From JBOGGX01 sp050744245 (lineage in GTDB: Bacteria; Actinomycetota; Acidimicrobiia; Acidimicrobiales; JBOGGX01): a stretch of 15,454 nt of DNA. This document shows positions 6,417-13,677 of the stretch, piece by piece. Below the pieces are notes generated by a model. It had not been told where the DNA came from. It saw only the letters and a program-made list of their open reading frames with translations, and did not search any database. The stretch lies in contig JBOGGX010000017.1 of NCBI GenBank assembly GCA_050744245.1, positions 1-15,454 of the forward strand. The letters run 5' to 3'. How positions within the stretch are numbered: position 1 is the first letter of the stretch; every line of letters starts with the position of its first letter. Both the position numbers and the translations under genes were made by a program.

Positions 6417-7816
6417 CAGCCTCGTCTTGCGAGGAGGCGGTCCCCGTCTTGCCGGCAGCGTGGCTGCCGCGCGGGGTTGACGTTTCGCAGCCAGCCGCGT
6501 CGGGCGCGTGTGCACCTTCGGTCTCATGCTCGGCTCCACGTCCTGCCACCGGGCCACTCCCGGCGGGCCTCGATTGTTCGCCGAGGCGGGCGAGGTTGAC
6601 GGCGGCGTTGTGGTCCCGGTCGATGACCAGGCCACAGGCGCCGCAGGTGTAGGTGCGTTCGGCGAGGCGGGAGGCTTGGCTTTCGCTGCCCGCATCCCGA
6701 ACACGTCTTGCTGGACGGATACCACCTGTCCGCGACCACCAGCGTCGAGCCATACCAGGCGGTCTTGTAGGCCAACTGGCGACGCATGTCGCCCAGGGCG
6801 GCGTCGCGGATAGCCCGGTTCAAAGCCCGCCCGCCCCGGCCGGCTCCGGGTTTGCGCCGTCCCATCCCGTCGACGTTGAGGTCCTCGACGACCACGACAT
6901 CGTGTTGTTGAGCGAGGCGGGTGGTCGCCTTGGCCAACGCGTCGGCTCGCACGTTGGCCACCCGGTGGTGCAGCACAGCGACCCGCCGTTGGGTTCGCCG
7001 CCACCGGTTCGAGTGCCAGCGCTGGCGGGCGGCCCGGCGTTGCAGACACCGCAGCCGAACCTGGGCCGCGTCCAGCGCCCGCGGGTTCGCCACCTGGCCG
7101 ATCACGGTCCCGTCGGCGCCGGCCACGGTGAGCAGGATTTTCACGCCGGCGTCGACGCCGACCACCCGGTAGCGGCTGGCTCCGATGTGGGCGGGCACCG
7201 CGGCGCGCCCACACGCCCGCTGGCACTCGACGGTGAACGAGCAGTACCAGCGGCCCCCGCTATGCGACACGGTGGCCGACAGGATGCGGGCGCTGCCGGC
7301 CTCGACCCGCCTGGAGAGTTTGCGGGTCGACTCGTGGGTACGGATGCGGCCCAGCCTCGGCAACACCACGTGGTGGCGGTCCGGTTCCACCCGGATCGCC
7401 CCGGTCGTGAAGCGCACCGACTGGGGACCGCGGCCATGCTTACGGAACCGGGGAAAGCCCATCCGGGGACCGGCGCGGCGCCCCGACCGGGACTCCGACC
7501 AGTTCTTCAGGGCCCGAGCCAGCGAGTCCAGGCCGGTGTTGAACGCCTCTTTGGACACCTCCGGCCACCACGGCGCCCACTCGCCCTTGCGCCGGTTCCA
7601 GGTGCGCCGCAAGGCCGGCAGCGACCAGCCCTGCGGCTCGGTCAGACAGCCGCCCAACAGGCGCTGCTCCCACTGCCGGGCGGTGAGCGTCGCTTTCACC
7701 TCGCCGAGCATCGAGTTGAACGCCTTGCGAGCCGCGCCCACATGCGACGCCAAAGCCCGATCCTGTGCCGGGGTCGGGTCCAACGCGAACCGGTACGCCT
7801 GCGTCACCGTTGCCAT
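6412..7816 (-). pseudogene. tnpB: TnpB RNA-guided nuclease, frameshifted in the zinc ribbon
   Basis: TnpB is the compact RuvC-type nuclease guided by omega RNA, ancestral to Cas12. From ATG 7816 (within TGATG, overlapping the tnpA stop) it reads MATVTQAYRFALDPTPAQ and has the RuvC residues Asp222 (VVGVDAGVK) and Glu311 (VVVVEDLNVDGM). The zinc ribbon starts at TCSGCG, codon 376. There the frame is lost. Dropping one base from the CCC run at 6689-6691 restores SESQASRLAERTYTCGACG and the third RuvC Asp in VIDRDHNAAVNLA, ending with TGA at 6412-6414. Repaired length is about 467 residues. As written, the protein would lose half its zinc ribbon and the last catalytic Asp. A homopolymer sequencing error is a real alternative. 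Confidence 0.85.
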
Positions 7817-8424
7817 CACGACCCATTCTCCCCACGGGGTGTGACACCGGCCGGGCCGATATCGCGCTCAGCGCAGCGCAACGCCTTCTCCGCCCGGTTC
7901 CGGGCCCCCCGCCGGCCGTAGAGGCGGGCGCACATCGACGTGAGCACCTCGATCACGTCCCGCACCAGATCATCGGTCGTCTCCCCCCCGTCGACCACCA
8001 CCAGCCGCCGGCCCCCCGCCGCCAACGCCGCCTCCAAGTGCTCCACCCCGAAACGGGCCAGACGATCCCGGTGCTCCACCACGATCGTGGCCACCGTCGC
8101 ATCCGACAGCACCCGGTGCAGCTTGCGCCGCTTGCCGTTCAAACCGGACCCGACCTCACGCACCACCTCGTCGACCGCCACGCCGCTCTGCGACGCCCAC
8201 CGGGTCACCCGCCCCACCTGAGCGTCGAGCCCTTCACGCTGATCATGCGACGACACCCGCGCGTACACGACCGTGCGACCGTCGCCGCCGCCCGCAGGCA
8301 CATCCACCAGGATCGTCCCCGTCGCAGTCTGGTACGCCGGCACCGGCAACTTGCCGTCCCGCCACCACCGCCACGCCGTCATGTAATGCACACCCTGAAA
8401 GTCAGCCCACTCCGACAACTTCAC
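7816..8424 (-). CDS. tnpA: IS607-family serine recombinase TnpA
   Basis: A 202-residue transposase of the IS607 type. The N-terminal MerR-like winged helix is MKLSEWADFQGVHYMTAWRW with WRDGKLPVPAYQTATGTILV. The serine recombinase domain follows: catalytic Ser58 in YARVSSHDQ, then GLDAQV, and the arginine motif VVEHRDRLARFG (about 116-125). Start is GTG at 8424, supported by the family's KLSEWA opening; no strong ribosome site is seen. The stop TGA (7816-7818) overlaps the tnpB ATG as TGATG, so tnpB translation is coupled. No frame damage is visible, so the recombinase may still work even though tnpB is broken. Confidence 0.92.
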   Translation of the reverse strand: MKLSEWADFQGVHYMTAWRWWRDGKLPVPAYQTATGTILVDVPAGGGDGRTVVYARVSSHDQREGLDAQVGRVTRWASQSGVAVDEVVREVGSGLNGKRRKLHRVLSDATVATIVVEHRDRLARFGVEHLEAALAAGGRRLVVVDGGETTDDLVRDVIEVLTSMCARLYGRRGARNRAEKALRCAERDIGPAGVTPRGENGS

Positions 8425-8690
8425 ACGACCACACTACGCGCTGACGTTCGTCTATACATGCATACCAAACCGGCAACAGTTCGCAGCCCTCGCCTCCTCG
8501 TGTTGCGCTGGGTTGGGCGGCGTACGGTCAACCGTCGGTACCGCGTTGGGCTGCGTGTTATGGCGCGTTCTTGGCGAACACCGATCCGTCTTTCCGGCGC
8601 TCTGTCGGACTGAGCAACGGAGATCGGTAGGGCGCAGCGCACTGATGTCGCGCCCTGGCGCCGGACTCCTGTCTGCGGCAGAATCCAGGC
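8425..8690. other. Divergent intergenic region: IS607 left end and hydrolase leader
   Basis: The 266 bases between tnpA (-) and the alpha/beta hydrolase (+) must hold the IS607 left end, probably within the first 60-100 bases, and promoters for both genes. An AT-rich patch at about 8450-8466 (TCTATACATGCATACC) is the most promoter-like piece for tnpA. I found no coding region. Confidence 0.35.
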
Positions 8691-9503
8691 ATGGATCACG
8701 TCGTCGTCGACGGGATGCGGATCGCCTATACGCGTGCGGGAGTCGGGCCTCCCCTTGTCATGCTGCACGGCGCGCCGAGCGACAGCCGCACGTGGCAGTG
8801 GATGCTCCCCGACCTCTCACGAGACCACACCGTCATCGCGTGGGACGCGCCGGGCTTCGGCGAGTCGTCGGACATCGACGACAGCTGGCGAGCGCCAGAG
8901 TTCGCCGGCGCTCTCGCGGCCTTCGTCGCCGCGCTCGGCCTTGAGCGGCCACACCTTGTGGGTCACTCGTTCGGGACGATGGTCGCGTTGTCACTGTTCC
9001 GGCGCCATCCCGCCGTGCCAGCGAGTCTCGTGCTGGTCGGCGGCTACGCGGGCTGGGCAGGTTCCTTGGCACCAGACGAGGTGGCACGACGGCTTGAGAT
9101 GTTCGTCGGCATGGCCGAGCTGGGCGACGCGTTCGACCCGAAGTCCTACCCGGGCTTGTTCTCGGACCTCATTCCGGCCGATCGCGGAGCCGCGTTGGCC
9201 ACGATGATGCGTGAGAACATCCGCCCGGCGACCGTTCGAGCCGCGGGCCACATCGGGGCGGAGACTGACCTGCGGCCGGTGCTGCCCACCGTCGACGTGC
9301 CGACGCTCGTCTTGCATGGCGAGGCCGATGCTCGGTCGCCACTCGCGAACGCCGAGGCGCTCCATAGGGCGATCTCGACATCGCAGCTCGTTGTGCTTCC
9401 GACGCTCGGCCACGCGTGTGTGGTGGAGAACCCCGAGGCGTGTGCAGCTGAGATCCGCCGGTTCGTGAAGAACGTGGGCCGAACCTCAGCCGCTGGTCAA
9501 TAG
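8691..9503 (+). CDS. Alpha/beta hydrolase
   Basis: A 270-residue cytosolic hydrolase of the alpha/beta fold; the substrate is not predictable. It opens MDHVVVDGMRIAYTRAGVGP. The oxyanion-hole motif LHGAPSDSRTW is at about 25-35, followed by WDAPGFGESS (51-60). The nucleophile elbow is GHSFGT with Ser93. The likely acid is Asp213 in HGEADARSP, and the catalytic His241 sits in LGHACVVENPE. All three triad positions and spacing are canonical, so it should be an active esterase, lipase-like or dehalogenase-like enzyme. ATG 8691 is preferred because the family begins a few residues before the first beta strand. The ribosome site is weak. It stands alone, downstream of the IS607 element. Confidence 0.92.
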   Translation: MDHVVVDGMRIAYTRAGVGPPLVMLHGAPSDSRTWQWMLPDLSRDHTVIAWDAPGFGESSDIDDSWRAPEFAGALAAFVAALGLERPHLVGHSFGTMVALSLFRRHPAVPASLVLVGGYAGWAGSLAPDEVARRLEMFVGMAELGDAFDPKSYPGLFSDLIPADRGAALATMMRENIRPATVRAAGHIGAETDLRPVLPTVDVPTLVLHGEADARSPLANAEALHRAISTSQLVVLPTLGHACVVENPEACAAEIRRFVKNVGRTSAAGQ

Positions 9504-9716
9504 GTCAAGCGCACCGCCACGGATGCCGTTCGGTTCGCCAACGCGACCTGACGGCAGTCGACGACTCTATCTGAGCGACGACTTCGTGAACCACGACCTG
9601 CCGCTGTTCTGTCGCGGGCCCGTCGCCCTATCGGCGCCATGACTCCGCTCTGCGTCGCGGTCGCGAGGGCCGGATCCGTCGGCGAGGCTGTGCCTGTGAT
9701 CAGGGCAGCTGCGGCC
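9504..9716. other. Intergenic region between convergent genes
   Basis: About 210 bases between the hydrolase (+) and methyltransferase (-) stops. No supported gene and no clear terminator was found. Confidence 0.35.
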
Positions 9717-10370
9717 TCAGGGTCGTCTGGCGAGTAGGTAGGCACGTCGCGTTTGGGCCTCGACGCCAGGGATCGGGTCGCGCTCAAGGGTCGCTTCCAC
9801 GTTGAGACCGGCGAGGGCCAGCACTCGGCGAACCGTGTCGGGTTGGAGGAATCGGAAGTCGAGATCGACGGCGTGGCTGTGCCATTCATCGACGTGGCGG
9901 ACCTCGTCACCGATGTGAAGGGAGACGAGGGCGACTCCCCCGGGCCTGAGCACTCGCGCCAGTTCGTGCGCGGCGCGCCCCAGGCCCTCGTCATCGAGGT
10001 GGATCACGGCGTAGAGGACAACCGCGGCGCCCAGCGATGCGTCGGCGAGAGGCAGGGCGGTCAGCGTGCCGGCCGCGGCCGGAACCTGGTGGCGGTGATG
10101 GGCGACGCGAGCCATCGCTGGTGAGAGGTCCACGGCGACAGCCGCGACGCCATCAGCGCGAAGGTGACGAGCAACGTGGCCTGGCCCGGCGCCGAGATCG
10201 GCAACCAAGCCCGGGGAGGTGTCGAGGCCAGCCAGCTCCGGGAGCGCCGCCAGCAGCGCACGCTCCAGGGGGCGGTGCGACAGCTCGTCGTCGAACTCGT
10301 CGGCGTAGCTGAGCGCGATCGTGTCGTAGCTCGCACGCACGTCGTCGGCATCGAGGCCCACCGTGGTCAT
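9717..10370 (-). CDS. Class I SAM-dependent methyltransferase
   Basis: A 217-residue Methyltransf_11/25-type enzyme. It opens with VRASYDTIALSYADEFDDEL, the usual YDxxAxxYxxxF start. Motif I is LVADLGAGPGHVARHL (about 55-70). The acidic residue that binds the SAM ribose is Asp81 in VAVDLSPAM. Post-I segment TLTALPLADASLGAAVVLY (102-120) and the late RPGGVALVSLH strand (142-152) complete the Rossmann fold. The acceptor is unknown; no lipid, quinone or nucleic-acid specific domain is attached. Start is ATG at 10370. There is no obvious Shine-Dalgarno sequence, which could mean a leaderless message. It faces away from the GNAT gene across a 119-bp divergent spacer. Confidence 0.92.
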   Translation of the reverse strand: MTTVGLDADDVRASYDTIALSYADEFDDELSHRPLERALLAALPELAGLDTSPGLVADLGAGPGHVARHLRADGVAAVAVDLSPAMARVAHHRHQVPAAAGTLTALPLADASLGAAVVLYAVIHLDDEGLGRAAHELARVLRPGGVALVSLHIGDEVRHVDEWHSHAVDLDFRFLQPDTVRRVLALAGLNVEATLERDPIPGVEAQTRRAYLLARRP

Positions 10371-10489
10371 CTATCACGCGCAGCGTCACGTCGCCTGGCG
10401 AACCCGCGACGCCTGCATCAGATCCTCATTCAGGGCAATATGTGCGCCTCGGGAGGTAGGGCTCCCCCCGAATCACGTCGGAGGCGGCG
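10371..10489. promoter_or_regulatory. Divergent spacer between methyltransferase and GNAT
   Basis: These 119 bases must carry promoters for both flanking genes. No consensus promoter boxes or operator-like palindrome stood out. Confidence 0.3.
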
Positions 10490-10897
10490 GTGAACCCGGA
10501 TGCGCCTGCGCTCCGGCTCGCCCGAGATAGCGACGTCGAGGCGATCACCGTTGTCATGAGAGCATCAGTACTCGAGTTGTTCCCGGCGTTACTCGATCCT
10601 CGTAGCGATGTCGCCCGCATCCGAGCCATGTTCGTTCGACCCGATTGGACGCGGCGAGGACTGGGTCGCGCGATCCTGCAAGCCGGACACGATGCAGCAC
10701 GCGCTGAGGGATTCACGCGGCTCGATCTCGGCGCCACACTCCCCGGTGTCGCGCTCTACAAGGCGTTCGGGTTCCGAGAACTCGAGTCGATCGTCGTGAC
10801 GATGCCCGATGGGGTCACGTTGGACGCGATAGCCATGGAAAGGCCTGTCGACCCCATCTACGTTCGCTACGGCAAGCACCGAGGTCAGCCGCCATAG
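10490..10897 (+). CDS. GNAT-family N-acetyltransferase, apparently internally shortened
   Basis: A 135-residue GNAT protein starting at GTG 10490 with GGAGG at 10480-10484. The N-terminal strand and helix ALRLARDSDVEAITVVMRAS (7-26), ending LELFPA, runs directly into LLDPRSDVARIRAMF. Motif A is complete (FVRPDWTRRGLGRAIL, 48-63; R-R-G-L-G), as is the C-terminal region (ALYKAFGFREL, PDGVTLDAIAMERP). From my knowledge of this actinobacterial family, about 50 residues carrying the middle beta strands (...YFVHE...ACGGWSRR...) normally lie between FPA and LLDP. The junction is in frame, so an internal deletion is likely and the fold may be compromised. The tail ends 15 bases before the convergent NTF2-like gene's stop. 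Confidence 0.82.
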   Translation: MNPDAPALRLARDSDVEAITVVMRASVLELFPALLDPRSDVARIRAMFVRPDWTRRGLGRAILQAGHDAARAEGFTRLDLGATLPGVALYKAFGFRELESIVVTMPDGVTLDAIAMERPVDPIYVRYGKHRGQPP

Positions 10898-10912
10898 CTG
10901 CCACTCGGGCTG

Positions 10913-11299
10913 CTAGGTGTCACCTTCGTGACCGTCGGGCTGGTCGGGAGCAAAGGGCCACTCCTCGAAGTGCTCGCAGCGGCCCTCCTCGGTCAGCCCT
11001 AGGACCCACAGATCGCGCCATCGCTGCCCGTCGTCGTACTCGACGGCCACTCGCACGACCGCGACCTGGCCGTCGATGGCCACGATCTCGCTTCGCATCT
11101 GGAACCCCTCGTCGGGGCCGCTGCGGGCGGCGTCCCAGAAGCGCCGGAGGGCCGCGAGTCCCTCGATCGGCTCGGCCCATGGCGACGCCGAATACGACGC
11201 ACTCTCGGTGAAGAGCTCGTTCAGCGCATCAGTTCCCGGTGAGCGCCAGGCGCGCTCGTACCCGGCCACCCAGTCGGCCACCTCAATCCGATCAGTCAT
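10913..11299 (-). CDS. NTF2-like / SnoaL-like domain protein
   Basis: A 128-residue cone-fold protein of the NTF2/SnoaL-like superfamily. The amphipathic first helix (RIEVADWVAGYERAWRS) is followed by DALNELFTESASYSASPWAEP, the typical segment where the fold closes over the pocket. GLAALRRFWDAAR forms the next helix, and three strands follow (EIVAIDGQVAVVRVAVEY, RWRDLWVLGLTEEGR, FEEWPF). Such proteins act as small isomerases, cyclases or ligand binders. Nothing here fixes a substrate. The ATG at 11297-11299 has a weak upstream GAGG. It converges with the shortened GNAT gene and backs onto the IS110 left end. Confidence 0.87.
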   Translation of the reverse strand: MTDRIEVADWVAGYERAWRSPGTDALNELFTESASYSASPWAEPIEGLAALRRFWDAARSGPDEGFQMRSEIVAIDGQVAVVRVAVEYDDGQRWRDLWVLGLTEEGRCEHFEEWPFAPDQPDGHEGDT

Positions 11300-11399
11300 C
11301 GCCTCATCGTCGCCGACCGTCGGCCTCGCTGCCCGCCGGCGCGCTCTGACGCCAGAACTGCCTGATGGATGCTGGAGGCGGGCGTTGAGCTTCGGTTCC

Positions 11400-11560
11400 T
11401 AGCGTCCTCGGCTGGCTGGCTCTCGAACTGCCTGCTGCTCGCGAGTCGGGTTGGCTTCCGAACGAAGCGCCAGCCGGTCGAGGTCCGGTCACGGCGTGAC
11501 TCGAAAGAGGCGAGCAGCAACCTTCCTCAGGAGTGCCCGTCGTGATGCTCACTTGCGTGC
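11400..11560 (+). ncRNA. Candidate IS110 bridge RNA
   Basis: The leader of the IS110 transposase contains a long stem. TGCTGCTCGC (11433-11442) pairs perfectly with GCGAGCAGCA (11510-11519), and the adjacent GAGTC (11443-11447) pairs with GACTC (11498-11502), leaving a 7-base bulge. Inside the enclosed 50-base region is a GCTTC/GAAGC hairpin (11454-11458 with 11464-11468). A GTCAC/GTGAC hairpin (11488-11492 with 11496-11500) competes with part of the long stem. IS110-group elements are known to express a bridge RNA from this position that pairs with target and donor DNA in internal loops. The identification is by position and structure only; limits are approximate. Confidence 0.5.
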
Positions 11561-11575
11561 GACGAGGAGGACTTC

Positions 11576-12640
11576 ATGACGGTGATCATCGATGTTGACC
11601 CGCATAAGGCGACCCACACTGCGGTGGCGATCGACAGCGACGAGGTGCCGATCGCTCGGCTCCAGGTCGCTGCCGACCGAGGACAGACTCAGCGGCTGCT
11701 GGCGTGGGCGGCGCCGTTCGGGGAGGACCGGCGGTGGGCGGTCGAGTCCGCCGACGGCCTCGGTCGGCTCCTGACCCAGCAGCTCCTTGCGGCCGGCGAG
11801 GAGGTCGTCGACGTGCCACTGACCCTGTCGGCTCGGGTGCGGCTGCTGGGGTCGACGAAGGCGTCGAAGAACGACCCCAATGACGCGCTGGCCACAGCGA
11901 TCGCTGGGCTGCGGCACCGGGATCTGCGGGCGGCGCGCCTGGATGATCACACGGCCGTGATCCGACTGCTGGTGGACCGCTACGACGACCTCACCCGGCT
12001 TCGCACTCAGGGCGCCTGCCGCCTGCATGTGGCGCTGCGAGAGCTCAGCGCCGGCGGCGCACCGAAGCGGTTGTCGGCTGATCGAGCGGCCGGCATGCTC
12101 CGCTCGGTTCGTCCTGTCGGGCTCGCCGAGATCGAACGCAAGCGTCTTGCCGGCGAGCTCCTTGCCGACGGTCGCCTCGACCGCGATATCGCCACCGCGC
12201 GCGGCCGCGTCGCCGACGCGGTCGCCAAGTCGGGCACCACCCTGCTCGAGCTCCACGGTGTCGGCCCGATCGTCGCTGGCTTGATCCTCGGCCACGTCGG
12301 GGACCCGGCCCGGTTCCCGACCCCCGAGCGGTTCGCCTCCTACAACGCCACCGCCCCCATCGAGGCGTCCAGCGGCCCGGTCAAGCGACACCGGCTCAAC
12401 CCGCGCGGCAACCGCAAGCTGAACCACGCCATCCACATGGCCGCGGTCACCCAGGTCCGCCACGACACCCCCGGGCGGGCGTACTACCAGCGCATCGCCG
12501 AAGAAGTCGAAGAAGGAGGCGCTCCGCGCCCTGAAGCGACGCCGTGTGGCGCCAGCTGCAGGTCAACCTCGGTCGACGCTGAGCAAGCGGGTCCGGGAGG
12601 ACAACCAGGGACGACTCTTCAATCCAGCGTGGCCGGCTGA
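11576..12640 (+). CDS. IS110-family transposase, C-terminal tail frameshifted
   Basis: A bridge-RNA-guided recombinase of the IS110 family. ATG 11576 follows GAGGAGG (11564-11570). The N-terminal RuvC-like domain has Asp6 (IIDVDPHKATHTAV), Glu57 (AVESADGLGRLL) and Asp100/Asp103 (KNDPNDALA). The C-terminal Tnp domain has LHGVGPIVAGLILGHVGD, FASYNATAPIEASSGPV with the expected catalytic Ser (265 or 266), and NPRGNRKLNHAIHMAA. After RAYYQR (about 306) the frame goes wrong. The expected KSKKEALRALKR appears in another frame (12504-12539), then DAVWRQLQVNLGRR in a third, with its own TGA at 12580-12582. At least two small indels have thus altered the last 25-30 residues. The catalytic core is untouched, so loss of function is plausible but not certain. 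Confidence 0.88.
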   Translation: MTVIIDVDPHKATHTAVAIDSDEVPIARLQVAADRGQTQRLLAWAAPFGEDRRWAVESADGLGRLLTQQLLAAGEEVVDVPLTLSARVRLLGSTKASKNDPNDALATAIAGLRHRDLRAARLDDHTAVIRLLVDRYDDLTRLRTQGACRLHVALRELSAGGAPKRLSADRAAGMLRSVRPVGLAEIERKRLAGELLADGRLDRDIATARGRVADAVAKSGTTLLELHGVGPIVAGLILGHVGDPARFPTPERFASYNATAPIEASSGPVKRHRLNPRGNRKLNHAIHMAAVTQVRHDTPGRAYYQRIAEEVEEGGAPRPEATPCGASCRSTSVDAEQAGPGGQPGTTLQSSVAG

Positions 12641-12735
12641 ACCCTGAACACCGGCACTTCGGACCAGTCACTCCCGGACCCGACCAGCACGCTACGCCCG
12701 CAACACCGGGCCTGCTTCGACGCGCCCCGAACAGG

Positions 12736-12752
12736 CTCTTGACAACAAAGAG
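12736..12752 (+). promoter_or_regulatory. IS110 right end with TTGACA -35-like box
   Basis: CTCTTGACAACAAAGAG contains a perfect TTGACA at 12739-12744 within a small CTCTT/AAGAG inverted repeat. It is preceded by an imperfect hairpin at 12711-12735 (CCTGCTTCG with CGAACAGG). In IS110 elements the right end is known to supply a -35 box that joins a -10 box in the left end when the element circularises. This position fits. Confidence 0.4.
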
Positions 12753-12765
12753 GCTGCCGATCTCG

Positions 12766-13099
12766 CGCACTTCGCAGATGCGTAGATCGCGCCAGAACGA
12801 GTCACCGAACGACGACGGCAAAGCGACCGCCTGCGGCGCCTTACCTCCCGTGCCTGACCGCGGACGCCGGACGTTGCGGCGCCCTCCGACCGGCGGCCAC
12901 GCCCGCAAGCGATGGGTCTGGCCCGCTACGTGGGACCCTCCGGCCTGCGCGCCTGGTCAGCCAGAGCCGACCCGCACCGCGCGGCCGATGGCAGCGACGT
13001 CTGCGCGACCAGCCTCCTGGGCACGAGGCGCCGGTGTTGGTACCGTCCGGTGGAGCTACGCAGGCTCCTTGATCACTCACCGCTCACGCGAAGGGTTTG
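12766..13099. other. Stretch with no recognisable gene
   Basis: About 330 bases between the IS110 right end and the nitrobindin stop. Several frames are open because of high GC, on both strands, but their translations are rich in Arg, Pro and Ala with no motif, and none has a ribosome site. I see no inverted repeats that would mark another element. It is probably flanking or degraded DNA. Confidence 0.4.
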
Positions 13100-13621
13100 C
13101 TACGGGTCGACTGGAGACCCGGCCGCGCGGCTCAGATCGGCGGAGAGGTGATGGGTGAGATCGACGCCGACCGCGGCCATGGACACGTCGTAGTGCACCG
13201 TGTCGCCCTCGATCCGGTAGACGCGAACGATGTGGTCGATGTGCTTGGCGCTGGGAGCCCCAGCCACTGTCACCGAGGACAGGGTCAGGAGGCCAGCATC
13301 GGCGTCGAAGCCGCCCGTCGCCACCTCCACGACCCCGAAGCTGTGAGCGACTACCAGCTCCACGCCGTGGTCGACCACGCGCAGAAACCCCGTCTCACTG
13401 TGGCGCGGCTCGGCGTTGCCGGCGTCGCGAGTGCGGCTCACCCATGCCGCCACCGGACGGCCCGGTACCGGTGTGATGGAGAACTCCTCAACGTACGCGA
13501 ACGGCTTGATGGTTGGATAGTGGCCCTTGCCACCGCCCTGCCACGAGCCCTTCAGCGCCGCGAGCACCACCGGCCCATGTTCGCGCGCTCGGTGGCCGCG
13601 TTCTGGAGCCACCTGATCCAT
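13100..13621 (-). CDS. Nitrobindin-type heme-binding beta-barrel protein
   Basis: A 173-residue protein of the nitrobindin family (DUF1794, THAP4-like; Rv2717c is the mycobacterial relative). These ferric-heme beta-barrels bind NO and can isomerise peroxynitrite to nitrate. The N-terminal signature GSWQGGGKGHYPTI (25-38) is the family hallmark, followed by PFAYVEEFSITPVP. The middle has ETGFLRV and VELVVAHSFGVVEV. The C-terminal end has VSMAAVGVDLTHHLSADLSR, with the axial heme-ligand His at 157 or 158. The length matches the family. The ATG at 13621 has no Shine-Dalgarno sequence, and a 14-bp-arm palindrome starts 5 bases upstream, so control at this site is plausible. Likely role: defence against reactive nitrogen or oxygen species. 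Confidence 0.88.
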   Translation of the reverse strand: MDQVAPERGHRAREHGPVVLAALKGSWQGGGKGHYPTIKPFAYVEEFSITPVPGRPVAAWVSRTRDAGNAEPRHSETGFLRVVDHGVELVVAHSFGVVEVATGGFDADAGLLTLSSVTVAGAPSAKHIDHIVRVYRIEGDTVHYDVSMAAVGVDLTHHLSADLSRAAGSPVDP

Positions 13622-13625
13622 GGTC

Positions 13626-13677
13626 TGCAGCTATCGACATCGTGAGCGTGAATTGACATCTCGTGTCGATAACTGCA
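13626..13677. promoter_or_regulatory. Near-perfect inverted repeat upstream of nitrobindin start
   Basis: TGCAGCTATCGACA (13626-13639) and TGTCGATAACTGCA (13664-13677) are inverted repeats matching at 13 of 14 positions, with a 24-base spacer. They lie 5 to 56 bases upstream of the nitrobindin ATG, where a promoter or operator would be. In RNA it would form a strong hairpin just before the start codon. Its role as operator, RNA switch or relic is not decided by the sequence. Confidence 0.45.

Larger units (their letters stand above)
6340..8480 (-). mobile_element. IS607-family element (tnpA serine recombinase plus tnpB), approximate limits
   Basis: A MerR-like/serine recombinase tnpA (8424-7816) is coupled to a tnpB (7816-6412), the standard IS607 arrangement. 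IS607 elements lack long terminal inverted repeats and do not make a standard target duplication, so the ends cannot be read directly. The limits given are estimates: the right end lies between the tnpB stop and the IS21 end at 6328, and the left end lies upstream of the tnpA start. Both flanking regions contain ATGCAT (6401-6406 and near 8458-8463), which may or may not be meaningful. Confidence 0.75.
11380..12765 (+). mobile_element. IS110-family insertion sequence, approximate limits
   Basis: A DEDD/serine recombinase of the IS110 type is preceded by a long structured non-coding leader and followed by a right-end-like segment with CTCTTGACAACAAAGAG (12736-12752). IS110-group elements lack long terminal inverted repeats and carry the bridge RNA in the 5' non-coding end, which fits this layout. 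The exact ends depend on a short core sequence shared by both ends and cannot be fixed from one copy, so both limits are estimates. Confidence 0.7.

Noticed and set aside
6653..7921. A 422-residue + strand frame opposite tnpB and tnpA
   Set aside because: Antisense shadow of genes with clear RuvC and serine recombinase motifs; no domain of its own.
6412..8424. TnpB plus recombinase read as a defence or CRISPR-type system
   Set aside because: No repeats, spacers or Cas partners. The gene order and overlap are those of an ordinary IS607 transposon.
11549..12463. A 304-residue minus strand frame opposite the IS110 transposase
   Set aside because: Antisense shadow over a gene with recognised DEDD and Ser motifs.
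12739..13158. Open frames on both strands in the gap after IS110 (139 and 153 residues)
   Set aside because: Low-complexity Arg/Pro/Ala composition, no ribosome site and overlap with the IS110 right end or the nitrobindin gene.
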